Source: M3007 sp046160345
Lineage (GTDB): Bacteria > Bacteroidota > Bacteroidia > Chitinophagales > Saprospiraceae
DNA: 38,807 bases
Reading direction: 5' to 3'
NCBI GenBank assembly: GCA_046160345.1
Contig: JBJXGO010000325.1
Coordinates: 1 to 38,807, forward strand
In this document: in pieces, positions 7,098 through 16,049 of the stretch
Layout of the letters: every line of letters starts with the position of its first letter
Position numbering within the stretch: the first letter of the stretch is position 1
Program-made: the position numbers and the translations under genes
Notes under the pieces: model-generated
What the model was told of the DNA's origin: nothing
The model's database searches: none
The model's input: the letters and a program-made list of their open reading frames with translations, nothing else

Positions 7098-9728
7098 ATG
7101 AAACATATATTGTTCTCCCCCATTTACGTTTTGCTTTTCATTTCAGCCTCGGACATCCAGGCGCAAATTATCGACGATTTTTCTGACGGAAATTTTGACC
7201 AAAACCCGAGCTGGGTGGGAGATGTTTCCAATTTCAAAGTCAGTACAACTGGCGAGCTACAGCTTAACACCACTGGCGCGGGACAATCAGCACTTTTTGT
7301 CGCCGGAAACATGCCTGACAGTACTATTTGGGATTTTGATGTTCGCATGGCCTTTGATCCGTCGAGCCAAAACCTATTGAGGGTTTATCTTCAAGCAGAT
7401 CAACCAATTCCTGCAGATGCCAATGGGTATTACCTTGAAATGGGTGAAACTGGCTCGATGGATGCTATCCGGTTTTTCCGACAGGAAGGAGCCGTCAAAA
7501 CACAATTGGCCATTGGCCAGCCAGGCCTTTCTGCCTCGTCTCCCAATCTCCATATCCGTGTAAAACGGACAATATCAGGGGAGTGGACGGTAGAAGCCGC
7601 TACCCTTGGTAATGCATTAGAGACACAATTCAACTTAACGGAAACAGGCTGGTCAGGAGGAACAAACCTTTTTTTTGGCATCCAATGCGTTTATACAACA
7701 TCCAATTCCACCAAATTTTTCTTTGATAATATCAACATTCGTCCAGATGTACCTGACACGCAGGCGCCCTTGCTGCTCTCTGCAAAAGGCGATAGTGTTA
7801 AACTGGTAACAGCCATATTTGATGAAGATTTGGAGGCGGTTTCTGCCGAAAACCCTGCCAATTATTTTATCAACAATGGAATTGGTCAGCCGATTTCGGC
7901 TATCCTTTCCCCTAATAATAGGTCGGTAGTTCTTAATCTTCAAAATCCGCTCTCAACGGGTAATTACACCCTCCAAGTTTCGAACATAAAAGATTTGCTT
8001 GGCAATGCGAGCACGTTACAGGTTGTTGATTTCCAATTTGTTAAAGTTGAAACAGGAGAAGAATTTGATATCCTCATCAACGAAATAATGGCTGACCCTA
8101 CTCCAACGCGAGGGTTGCCAGAGCTTGAGTGGGTCGAAATATACAACCGCTCGACCAAGGTTTTCGACCTGGCCAATTTCCGCTTCTCCGATGGAACCAG
8201 CGGTGCGCTGCCACTACCCAATTATGTACTGCAACCCGGGGCTTATGCCGTGCTCACTGCAAATGCCAATGTGGTAGCCTTGCAAGCCGTGGCTTCCAAT
8301 AGCAACGTAATTGGTATTGGAATAAGTAGTTCCGCTCTAAACAATGATGGAGATTTGCTTACCCTTAGTGACGCTTCAGGTAGGATCATTGATCGGGTAT
8401 CTTATGGAGGAGGATGCAATGCGTCTTCGGCTGATTATGAAGGTGTGACCAGAGAACGGATCAACCCTGAACTGCCCTGTCTTGGTCAGGAGAACTGGCA
8501 GCCTTGCCCTGACAATATTGGCGGCACTCTGGGCTTCAAGAATGCATCCTATTCAATTAGCCCCGATTTGACAATTCCAGGCCTCAATTATGCCTATCCG
8601 GAATCTGCGAGTTCAATTTTACTCCATTTTAGCAAAGGCTTGGACAAATTGAGTGCGCAAAATCCGGCCAATTACAAATTTTCACCGGCGCGTGCCATCT
8701 CCTCCGCCCAACAACTTCCCGATGACCGTTCAAAGGTCAGAATCACACTTACGGATGTATTGGAACCTTCATCGATCTACCTGATCACGCCTGGCAACAG
8801 TTTGACGGATTGCAGTGGAAATCTTGTTCTCAGCACGGACACTGCCTATGTAGGGCTGCCAGAAACACCTGAATATCAAGATATTATATTGAGTGAGATC
8901 CTGTTTAATCCAATTACGGGCGGTGCCCGATACCTGGAGTTTTACAACCGAAGTCAAAAAGTTTTTGACTGGTCACAATTCTTTCTGGCAGACACTTCTG
9001 GTACCAATGCTATAGTTCAAAAACGTCTTTTATTGCCAGGTATTTATCATGTTTTGACCACTGACCCTTCCGACATAAGAACCCGCTATCAAAATATTTA
9101 CACAGGTCGAGTGCTTTGCCAGAGCCTGCCATCGCTAGACGATAACCACGATTTGATAAAACTTTATTGGGCTGGAGGAGGTCAAACCGTTACACTCGAT
9201 TCATTTTTTTATAGACGTGAAATGCACAATGCCCTGCTTTCAAGCACAGAAAAAGAAGGCGTTGCACTTGAACGGATTCAGCTGGATGGCCCCACACAAT
9301 CCATATCAAATTGGACGTCTGCCTCTTCGCTTATTACTGGCGCGCCCGGCACACCTACCCTGCCCAATTCTCAATCGAGCAATTTGGCCAATCCTGATAA
9401 TGAAGAAATAATTTCAATTCCCATTCCCCGCCTTTCACCCGCAGATGAAGATGGCCGTGAGGATTTTCTTGAAATTTTCTTCAATTTGCCAAAAGAGGGA
9501 TATGCCGCAAGTTTGAATATTTTTGATGCTGATGGCAACCTTGTCAAAACCCTTGTACGCCAAAATCTGATCGGCAAAGAAGGTATGCTTAGATGGGATG
9601 GCGATACAGACGCCGGGGAAGGCGTAAAAGCACGACCTGGTATCCATATCCTCTATTTTGAGGTTTTCAGTCCCGATGGCGATGTAAAACGGATTAAAAA
9701 GGCCGTAGCATTGTTGAGCAATTTCTAA
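7098..9728 (+). CDS. Exported protein with two lamin-tail domains and a gliding/FlgD-like C-terminal domain
   Basis: This 876-residue protein has a signal peptide (ILFSPIYVLLFISASDIQAQ). Residues about 22-215 form a jelly-roll-like domain (IIDDFSDGNFDQNPSWVGD ... FFFDNINIRPD). A bacterial Ig-like domain follows (APLLLSAKGDSVKLVTAIFDEDLE). A first lamin-tail domain starts at about residue 325 (ILINEIMADPTPTRGLPELEWVEIYN). A second Ig-like domain lies near 495-590, and a second lamin-tail domain starts at about 595 (IILSEILFNPITGGARYLEFYN). The last 90 residues (LSPADEDGREDFLEIFF ... ASLNIFDADGNLVKTLV ... GIHILYFEVF) resemble FlgD-like Ig or T9SS-associated C-terminal domains. Lamin-tail domains in bacteria often accompany secreted nucleases or surface proteins, but no enzyme domain is present here. 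A surface or T9SS cargo role is inferred. Confidence 0.75.
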   Translation: MKHILFSPIYVLLFISASDIQAQIIDDFSDGNFDQNPSWVGDVSNFKVSTTGELQLNTTGAGQSALFVAGNMPDSTIWDFDVRMAFDPSSQNLLRVYLQADQPIPADANGYYLEMGETGSMDAIRFFRQEGAVKTQLAIGQPGLSASSPNLHIRVKRTISGEWTVEAATLGNALETQFNLTETGWSGGTNLFFGIQCVYTTSNSTKFFFDNINIRPDVPDTQAPLLLSAKGDSVKLVTAIFDEDLEAVSAENPANYFINNGIGQPISAILSPNNRSVVLNLQNPLSTGNYTLQVSNIKDLLGNASTLQVVDFQFVKVETGEEFDILINEIMADPTPTRGLPELEWVEIYNRSTKVFDLANFRFSDGTSGALPLPNYVLQPGAYAVLTANANVVALQAVASNSNVIGIGISSSALNNDGDLLTLSDASGRIIDRVSYGGGCNASSADYEGVTRERINPELPCLGQENWQPCPDNIGGTLGFKNASYSISPDLTIPGLNYAYPESASSILLHFSKGLDKLSAQNPANYKFSPARAISSAQQLPDDRSKVRITLTDVLEPSSIYLITPGNSLTDCSGNLVLSTDTAYVGLPETPEYQDIILSEILFNPITGGARYLEFYNRSQKVFDWSQFFLADTSGTNAIVQKRLLLPGIYHVLTTDPSDIRTRYQNIYTGRVLCQSLPSLDDNHDLIKLYWAGGGQTVTLDSFFYRREMHNALLSSTEKEGVALERIQLDGPTQSISNWTSASSLITGAPGTPTLPNSQSSNLANPDNEEIISIPIPRLSPADEDGREDFLEIFFNLPKEGYAASLNIFDADGNLVKTLVRQNLIGKEGMLRWDGDTDAGEGVKARPGIHILYFEVFSPDGDVKRIKKAVALLSNF

Positions 9729-9762
9729 GAGTGTGCCGGTAACTGAAATTGAAACACGCTCT
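9728..9762. terminator. Hairpin joining two convergent stop codons
   Basis: Arms 9728-9735 (AGAGTGTG) and 9755-9762 (CACGCTCT) pair with one G-U. The hairpin overlaps the last base of the lamin-tail stop codon and the stop codon of the DUF937 gene on the other strand. The position suits a shared terminator, but there is no strong T-run. Confidence 0.4.
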
Positions 9763-10411
9763 AACATTTCAGCCAATAATACAGCAATCCCGCAAGGACA
9801 ATTAGGGGCAAAAGCAACAAAACCCAGCTTTTCCCCCCAATCAAATTATTGTCCCGAGTGCCATTCCCCTGGTCTGCATTGGCTATTCCTATAAGCGAGC
9901 CAACTCCAGACGGAAGTAAACTAAGCAAGGTGTTTTTTTGAGCCAGTAAATCTCGGACAAGCGTGGACGGATTCAGACCTTCGTCGCTGATCTTTTTGCT
10001 GAGCAGCCCCATTACAAGGGGGCCAACGAGTCCAAAAAGGCCAGAAACAGTAGCAGGTTTTACCCCGGAAAATGCCGCAATAGCGTTGGTGATCGCAGGG
10101 GCTTTGGCGCCAAGTAGGGAATCGACCAATTTTGCAGACTGGTCTTTCTTATCCTGACACATAGGATTATCGCTGCTGAGCAAGTTGCCCAAATTGTCCA
10201 GAATTGCAGGACTAAAACTGCGCAACCTAGTGAAAATATCATCAATTGAATGTGAATCCCCACATTTTTGTAAGATTCCAAGCAGTATAGTTGGAACCAT
10301 GCTATGAATTGCTTTCGAAATTCCAACTTCATTCTCGTTGTAGTATTTCGACGCTTCGTTTAAAATCTCAGGGCTGAGGTATCCCTTGACAGTGTTCAGG
10401 GTATTAGACAT
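9761..10411 (-). CDS. DUF937 family protein with C-terminal membrane anchor
   Basis: This 216-residue protein contains the DUF937 helical domain: YLSPEILNEASKYYNENEVGISKAIHSMVPTILLGI, then a glycine-rich second half with VSGLFGLVGPLVMGLLSKKI and a LLSLLPSGVGSLIG segment. One membrane helix follows near the end (WVLLLLPLIVLAGLLYYWLKC). In Bacteroidota this domain is often fused to an OmpA domain; here no such domain follows. The function of the family is unknown. There is no signal peptide, so the bulk is probably cytoplasmic with a tail anchor. The ATG at 10411 begins the domain directly. Confidence 0.8.
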   Translation of the reverse strand: MSNTLNTVKGYLSPEILNEASKYYNENEVGISKAIHSMVPTILLGILQKCGDSHSIDDIFTRLRSFSPAILDNLGNLLSSDNPMCQDKKDQSAKLVDSLLGAKAPAITNAIAAFSGVKPATVSGLFGLVGPLVMGLLSKKISDEGLNPSTLVRDLLAQKNTLLSLLPSGVGSLIGIANADQGNGTRDNNLIGGKSWVLLLLPLIVLAGLLYYWLKC

Positions 10412-10689
10412 TTGTGTTAAATTTATATCGCTTCAGTTCAATGTCTGGGCAGAACAAGGATACTTGTATAAGGTTTTGACTCCCGCAAATAGCATAGCCG
10501 CTTGAACCCAGTTTCTTTTATCCCGTTTCTTTGCCTTCTCCTCCCCATTTGACCACCTTTTATCTAATATTAATCTGATGGCTGCAAAAGTTCTGTGTCT
10601 TTGTAGTCGGAATCAATAGAATAATTGAAAAGATTCAAATCCACTAACAACCATATACCAAACAACCAGATACACAATTAAACAGCAAT

Positions 10690-12477
10690 ATGAATCAGTT
10701 TTTTAAGTTCATTTTCGCATCTTGTCTTGGCACAGCACTCGCGCTGGGATTACTTTTGTTCATTGGCATTGGCTGGGCAGCTAGTATGGCGGGCAGCGCC
10801 TCAGAGAAGGAAAAAGTCAAAATTAAAGCTAACACAGTCCTTGAACTTGACTTTAAAAATCCTGTCCCGGAGAGGACGAATAATCTTCCCATGGAGCCAT
10901 TTGACTTCGAGCAAAAGGACATATTAGGCCTTTCCGATATCGTGGCTGCGATCCAACGTGCTAAAGAAGACCCGGACATTAAAGGTATCTACCTCAATGC
11001 TTCCATTGTAATGCTCGGAAAAGCAAGTGCCGCTACATTGCGGAATGCACTGAACGATTTCAAATCGTCTGGAAAATTTGTCATCTCATACGCCCATTAT
11101 TACACACAAGGCGCCTATTACCTCGCTTCGGTGGCAGATAGCGTGATGATGAGCCCACAAGGTGTTGTGGACTTCAGAGGATACTCCAGTACTGTAACCT
11201 ACTTTAAAGGAATGCTAGACAAACTCGATGTGCAAATGCGCATTTTCTATTGTGGAAAATACAAAAGTGCCACCGAACCTTTCAGAGCAGACAAAATGAG
11301 CGACGAAAACCGCCTGCAAATCCGCGAATACATCACCCCGCTTTATGATATTTTTATTAGAGATGTGGCCAAAAGCCGCAATATTTCAGAAACGGAGCTC
11401 CGCCAAATAGCCGAACGATATGACGGTTTTGATGCAGAAAAAGCCCGGCAAACCCGATTGGTGGATCGCTTTGCCTACGAGGACGAGGTGTTTTCAATGA
11501 TCAAAAGCCGCATTGGTCTTTCTGAAAAAGAAAAACTTAATCGCGTGACACTTGAAGAGTATTTTGAAGCACGCGGTAAAAAAACCAATTTTTCTGTCAA
11601 AGACAAAATAGCGATTGTTTATGCTGAAGGTGAAATACACGATGGCAATGAAGGCGAGCCAGGTACCATTCTCGATGGTAAGTATGTAAAAATGTTGCGC
11701 AAAATCCGAAAGGACGCAAATATTAAAGCCATAGTGCTGCGCATCAACTCCCCCGGAGGCAGTTCGCTGGCCAGTGACAATATTTTGCGCGAACTTGATC
11801 TGTGCAAACAAGCCGGCAAGCCTGTAGTGGTCAGCATGGGTGATTTGGCTGCCTCAGGTGGTTATTATATCGCTTGTCACGCAGACAGCATTTTTGCTGA
11901 GCCTGCTACCATCACCGGATCCATTGGAGTGTTCGGTATGATACCAATTTTAGAGAAAACGATGCGAAACAAACTCGGCATAACATTCGACACGGTCCGC
12001 ACCCAAAAATTCTCGGCATTCGGTAGCACGGTGTATGATTTCTCGCCGGAAGAAAGCAAACTGATCCAAGACCGGGTTGACTGGATCTATCAGGATTTTC
12101 TGGGCAAAGTTGCTACTGGCCGTCGCCGTTCGCCCGAAGAAATTCACGAAATTGCCCAGGGCCGTGTTTGGTCCGCAGCAAAGGCAAAGGAGATCGGTTT
12201 GGTGGACGATCTCGGTGGGCTCGACCGTGCACTTGCAGCAGCCGCCAAACTCGCAAATCTTGAAAAATACCGAACTACTGAATATCCACAGACCAAGACA
12301 GGCCTGGAACAGTTCCTCGAGCAATTAATGCATAAAAAGGAACGCGATGACAGCGTGCGGGCATGGGCTTTGCGTCAGGAACTGGGCGAGTTTTATCCAA
12401 TGTACAAATCCATGAAGGGCTTAAAACAAAACAACGGAATCTTGTTTAGGATGCCTTATGACTTGATTGTCAATTGA
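10690..12477 (+). CDS. sppA: Signal peptide peptidase SppA, 67K type
   Basis: This 595-residue protein matches the long SppA form, a serine-lysine protease of the inner membrane that degrades cleaved signal peptides. One membrane helix lies at residues about 5-35. It has the tandem SppA fold. The N-terminal half provides the lysine in KYKSATEPF (Lys192). The C-terminal half provides the serine in LAASGGYYIAC (Ser389), preceded by INSPGGSSLASD and followed by TGSIGVFGMIP. These match the catalytic Lys and Ser of the E. coli enzyme. Length is close to the usual 590-620. A strong intrinsic terminator follows, so it is probably a single-gene unit. Its 278-base upstream region shows no convincing TAnnTTTG box. 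Confidence 0.95.
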   Translation: MNQFFKFIFASCLGTALALGLLLFIGIGWAASMAGSASEKEKVKIKANTVLELDFKNPVPERTNNLPMEPFDFEQKDILGLSDIVAAIQRAKEDPDIKGIYLNASIVMLGKASAATLRNALNDFKSSGKFVISYAHYYTQGAYYLASVADSVMMSPQGVVDFRGYSSTVTYFKGMLDKLDVQMRIFYCGKYKSATEPFRADKMSDENRLQIREYITPLYDIFIRDVAKSRNISETELRQIAERYDGFDAEKARQTRLVDRFAYEDEVFSMIKSRIGLSEKEKLNRVTLEEYFEARGKKTNFSVKDKIAIVYAEGEIHDGNEGEPGTILDGKYVKMLRKIRKDANIKAIVLRINSPGGSSLASDNILRELDLCKQAGKPVVVSMGDLAASGGYYIACHADSIFAEPATITGSIGVFGMIPILEKTMRNKLGITFDTVRTQKFSAFGSTVYDFSPEESKLIQDRVDWIYQDFLGKVATGRRRSPEEIHEIAQGRVWSAAKAKEIGLVDDLGGLDRALAAAAKLANLEKYRTTEYPQTKTGLEQFLEQLMHKKERDDSVRAWALRQELGEFYPMYKSMKGLKQNNGILFRMPYDLIVN

Positions 12478-12500
12478 TTGAAAGCAATGATATCGCTTAA

Positions 12501-12544
12501 AAAGGCGGCGAATTCCAATTTCAAGAATTCGGCGCCTTTTTTTA
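12501..12544 (+). terminator. Intrinsic terminator after sppA
   Basis: Arms 12501-12515 and 12525-12539 (AAAGGCGGCGAATTC with GAATTCGGCGCCTTT, one mismatch) form a stem with a 9-base loop, followed by a T-run to 12543. It lies 23 bases after the sppA stop. Confidence 0.85.
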
Positions 12545-12715
12545 TAGTTAGTTACAATAATATTTTAGCTAATAAATTAGTGATTACCTTAGCACCCGTT
12601 TACCTATAACATTCAGAACCGTATTATACGCTACAAAAGCCTAACCAAACATTGGTGTTCCAGTATTAAAAACGTACTGTCCAAGGTTCTTAATTTTATT
12701 CTTAAAATTTTTAAA

Positions 12716-13465
12716 ATGCCCAACCCTGAATTTTCTCCTGTTGATAAAGGTTCAACCAAGCACGTGGTATTTGTACTCTATGAAAAAGTCACGCTACTTG
12801 ATTTTGTTGGAGCTACTGAAGTTTTCAACAATGTACCTGGTTTTGTGATACACTGGCTGGCACCTACGATGGACCCTGTCACCACGTCTGAAAACATGAA
12901 GGTTTTACCAACCGGCACCTTCGAGGATGTCCCCCAAGGTGAAATTGAAGTGCTTTTTATTCCTGGAGGCAATTATAAGGGGACCATTCCGGCAATGTTT
13001 GATTTGAGGTACAGGAATTTTATCCAGGAAACCTCTTGTAGATCAACATGGTCCGGCTCTGTATGTACTGGTGCTTTTATAATGGCTGCCGCTGGTGGTT
13101 TTAACAATTGCCAGGTGACTACTTATTGGAGCCAGCTGCAAAACCTTTCATACTTAAAGGATAAGTATGGGATTACGGTTGACTTGAATAGTTATCCCCG
13201 TTTTTTATTGGACAATAATAAAAAACGGTTCAGCGGTGGAGGCGTTTCCTCCTCCATTGACCTGGCATTTGAACTGGTAAAGCAGATTGTGGATAATGAA
13301 ACCGCTCAAAAAGCCCAACTTTTTATTCAATATGCACCAAGTCCGCCCAATAATTCCGGCGACCCTTCACAGGCGCCCCCACAAATTACCAATGAAGTAC
13401 TCGAGTTGGAGGCAAACTATACTGCGCACATGAAGGAGGGGGTAATGCAATTAATCAATGAGTAG
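12716..13465 (+). CDS. DJ-1/PfpI family protein, isonitrile-hydratase-like
   Basis: This 249-residue cytoplasmic protein has the class I glutamine amidotransferase-like fold. Features are VVFVLYEKVTLLDFVGATEVF (the first strand and acidic residue), VLFIPGG, then the nucleophile elbow GSVCTGAFIMAAAGG with Cys117. The order and spacing match the branch that includes isonitrile hydratase and the N-terminal domain of GlxA-type regulators. The usual TTHW motif after the elbow reads TTYW here (Tyr137), so the residue that normally helps the cysteine is changed. No C-terminal AraC domain is present. A proline-rich segment (YAPSPPNNSGDPSQAPP) links to a last helix. Substrate is unknown. Its last 11 bases overlap the end of the convergent membrane-protein gene. 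Confidence 0.8.
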   Translation: MPNPEFSPVDKGSTKHVVFVLYEKVTLLDFVGATEVFNNVPGFVIHWLAPTMDPVTTSENMKVLPTGTFEDVPQGEIEVLFIPGGNYKGTIPAMFDLRYRNFIQETSCRSTWSGSVCTGAFIMAAAGGFNNCQVTTYWSQLQNLSYLKDKYGITVDLNSYPRFLLDNNKKRFSGGGVSSSIDLAFELVKQIVDNETAQKAQLFIQYAPSPPNNSGDPSQAPPQITNEVLELEANYTAHMKEGVMQLINE

Positions 13466-14867
13466 CATACCATCGAATATATCCACTTGTGTCCTGAAAA
13501 TTAAAATATGTCTTCGGTAAAACCTCAAACGGATAATTTTTAAACGTCCCAAAAAACAACCTTGGCCGCGTCAAAAGGCTGTCAAATCGCTCCGGGCTGT
13601 CGTGTATGATCAAGCACCGGGCACCATCAGGGTGTGTCAGGGAGGAGAGCATCAAAAATTCATATGGACTGCCCCAAGACATTTTGAGCGTTTGCATGGG
13701 CACCTGCTTCTCTGAAAGTACGATTTTTCGTTCAGACCGCTTAGCCGTCTCCTCTAAAAACGTTTGCTCCCATTTTAATTTTTCAGCCCACGTCTGATGA
13801 GCCTGACCAATCCGCAAAAGATTGATTGTGAATAAAATACCCAGAATAGTCACCCCGTTTTTAGTGAGTTGATCGGGTTGATTTTTCTCCTTCAGGACAT
13901 CAAAAATCAAGGGAATTGAAGCAAACACTGCCAACGGCAGGTATAGATTTTCCATATAGAATTGCTGCCCCACGGCTTCGTAATACGGGACGTTTACCAT
14001 TATTACAAATGCCAGCGGCCAAGCGGCCACGAACGAGGCTTTCAGCCAGAACCGCTTCGAAACATAAAACACCACGCAGGCCACTATCACTATCCAGAGC
14101 AGCCAATAATCCTTCGTGCTCCACTCCAAAAATTTCCGGTTGCTCTCAATATCAAGCCAATGCGGCCATAATTTGCCAAAAGCCTCCTGGCGTTTTATCG
14201 CCACCGCATCATACCAGTCCAGTTTCAACACCTTGTATTTAAGGATGGTCAAGGCCCCAAAAATACCCAGTGCAGTGAGGTGCATCCAGGCCCAGGTGCG
14301 GGGTTTGTCCTTTTCCAGAAGAAAAAACACACAGAGAAAAGCATGGGCATACAACACCAGGGGATGAAAATAAAAAGCCGTCACCAAGGCACCCAACCAA
14401 AGCGGCCATTCCCACCATCGAAACACCGCAAACGAACCTTTGGAATGCATCCACGCAAAAACGGCACACAAAAAAACCAGTCCCGCCGGCATTTCCGAAA
14501 GCCAGTAAAATGTGTGTGTCGTCATCAATGTAGCCACCATGCCAATGGCCAGCGACCAGCGCCATTGCCCGATCCGCCAACAGAAAAAAGCCAGGATAGC
14601 GGGCCACAATGCATGGCCTAAGGAATAAGCCATCAAAACGCCCTTCAAAGGCAAGCCCAAGGCTTGTGCCGCCCAAGGCCATACCTGTGTGGCAGCTGCG
14701 CCAAAGCGCCCACTTTGAATCTCTAGACTTCCACTTTTGAGAATGAGGAAGGTTTGGAATGCCATATCCAGGTTGATGATGCGATCCTTATACCACACAC
14801 GTGCCATTAACACGAGCGTACCAAAAACTCCAAGACAGAGCCATACCACAAGAGAGCGCATTTTCAT
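13455..14867 (-). CDS. Polytopic membrane protein, unknown function (glycosyltransferase-C-like topology)
   Basis: The open frame starts with TTG at 14879, but the ATG at 14867 (MKMRSLVVW) is preferred; the product is 470 residues. I count roughly ten hydrophobic segments, the first at LVVWLCLGVFGTLVLMARVW. It then has an aspartate-containing loop (DRIINLDMAF), and later LAFVIMVNVPYYEAVGQQFYMENLYLPL. It ends in a soluble region of about 120 residues. The topology, with an early acidic loop and a C-terminal soluble part, resembles GT-C glycosyltransferases and dolichol-mannose-type enzymes. No diagnostic motif allows a firm call, so the function is unknown. It is the last gene of a probable operon with the methyltransferase (52 bases upstream) and the MerR gene. 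Confidence 0.65.
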   Translation of the reverse strand: MKMRSLVVWLCLGVFGTLVLMARVWYKDRIINLDMAFQTFLILKSGSLEIQSGRFGAAATQVWPWAAQALGLPLKGVLMAYSLGHALWPAILAFFCWRIGQWRWSLAIGMVATLMTTHTFYWLSEMPAGLVFLCAVFAWMHSKGSFAVFRWWEWPLWLGALVTAFYFHPLVLYAHAFLCVFFLLEKDKPRTWAWMHLTALGIFGALTILKYKVLKLDWYDAVAIKRQEAFGKLWPHWLDIESNRKFLEWSTKDYWLLWIVIVACVVFYVSKRFWLKASFVAAWPLAFVIMVNVPYYEAVGQQFYMENLYLPLAVFASIPLIFDVLKEKNQPDQLTKNGVTILGILFTINLLRIGQAHQTWAEKLKWEQTFLEETAKRSERKIVLSEKQVPMQTLKMSWGSPYEFLMLSSLTHPDGARCLIIHDSPERFDSLLTRPRLFFGTFKNYPFEVLPKTYFNFQDTSGYIRWYATH

Positions 14868-14919
14868 ATTTGGCAACAAAAATGGTATAATTTATTGAAC
14901 CAAACCTGTTTTCTAATCA

Positions 14920-16038
14920 TCAATACATCTCAAACTTTTGGTAACTGCATTCCAATGCACCATTGATCAGGGGAACCTTTTGAGCACTGCGCAATCCGAT
15001 GTGCTTCAATGCATCTCGATTGGAAGAAATGATCCAGGCTGACCAGCCCGGCCATCGTTTTTTCAGGACGTCGCCGATGTTTTTGTAAAAAGCAACGGTG
15101 TCTTCGATCTTTAGTCGCTCATCGTAGGGCGGGTTCATAATCAATGTACCCGGGTGTAAAGGAACTTCCAGTTTTTCAAATGTCGATTTTTCTATCCGAA
15201 CAGCAGATTCCAATCCGACCGACATCAGGTTGAGCGCCGTCGCATTGCGGGCGCGAGGGTCTTTATCTGATGCAATTATTTGAAATTCAAAGGCTTGTAT
15301 CTTGTTATCTGCCTCAGTCTTGACAGATTTCCAAAGTTTTTGATCGAAATCAGGCCATTTAAAAAAGCCGAACGATTCGCGTTTAATCTGCGGCGGCGTA
15401 TTGGTGGCAAGCATGGCTGCTTCAATCGGCAGCGTGCCAGAGCCGCACATCGGGTCAACGAAAGATCCTTGCCCATTCCAATCCGAAAGCAACACCATAC
15501 CTGCGGCAAGCACCTCATTGAGCGGGGCTTCCACTGCATCCCGCCGGTAATTGCGCCGATGGAGCGAATCACCGCTGGCATCCAGTGAGATATCAACCTG
15601 GGTACCATGCACATGCACGTTGATGCGCAAGGTGGGCCCGATAGTGCTTACATTGGGACGTCGATTGTATCGCTCTCTGAATTGATCTACAATCGCATCT
15701 TTGGTCAACAATCCAAGGTATTGCGAGTGTCGAAACACCTCGCCTTGAGCAATCGCATCTACTGCGAGGGTATCTCCGACATTCATATAAACAGCCCAAT
15801 TGACTGCGCGTACACCTTCATACAACTGGCGTTCGTCTGAAGCCGTGAATGAATGGACCGGGACTAGAATGCGAAGTGCCGTGCGCAGTTCATAATTAGC
15901 GCGGTAAAGCAGGTTTTTATCACCGCTAAATGACACCGCACGTTTGAGCGGTCTTATTTGCGACGCGCCCAAAATTTGCAATTCATTGGCCAATACAGGT
16001 TCAAGTCCAGCCAGGGTTTTAGCGATAAATAACTGCAT
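14920..16038 (-). CDS. THUMP-domain 23S rRNA guanine-N2 methyltransferase (RlmL N-terminal type)
   Basis: This 372-residue protein has an N-terminal ferredoxin-like plus THUMP RNA-binding region (residues about 1-155; LYRANYELRTALRILVPVHSF, then LRINVHVHGTQVDISLDASG). A class I SAM-dependent methyltransferase domain follows. Motif I is DPMCGSGTLPIEAA near residue 195, and the catalytic NPPY (NPPYDERL) lies near residue 302. This is the arrangement of RlmL/YpsC, which makes N2-methylguanosine at position 2445 of 23S rRNA using S-adenosylmethionine. The E. coli protein is about 700 residues because it is fused to RlmK; here only the RlmL half is present, as is usual outside gamma-proteobacteria. 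It lies 11 bases downstream of the MerR gene. Confidence 0.9.
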   Translation of the reverse strand: MQLFIAKTLAGLEPVLANELQILGASQIRPLKRAVSFSGDKNLLYRANYELRTALRILVPVHSFTASDERQLYEGVRAVNWAVYMNVGDTLAVDAIAQGEVFRHSQYLGLLTKDAIVDQFRERYNRRPNVSTIGPTLRINVHVHGTQVDISLDASGDSLHRRNYRRDAVEAPLNEVLAAGMVLLSDWNGQGSFVDPMCGSGTLPIEAAMLATNTPPQIKRESFGFFKWPDFDQKLWKSVKTEADNKIQAFEFQIIASDKDPRARNATALNLMSVGLESAVRIEKSTFEKLEVPLHPGTLIMNPPYDERLKIEDTVAFYKNIGDVLKKRWPGWSAWIISSNRDALKHIGLRSAQKVPLINGALECSYQKFEMY

Positions 16039-16049
16039 GAATAATAGAT

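Noticed and set aside
10412..10689. RNA gene or riboswitch in the DUF937-sppA spacer
   Set aside because: The region is plain AT-rich sequence with no strong stem, tRNA-like fold or clear promoter box.
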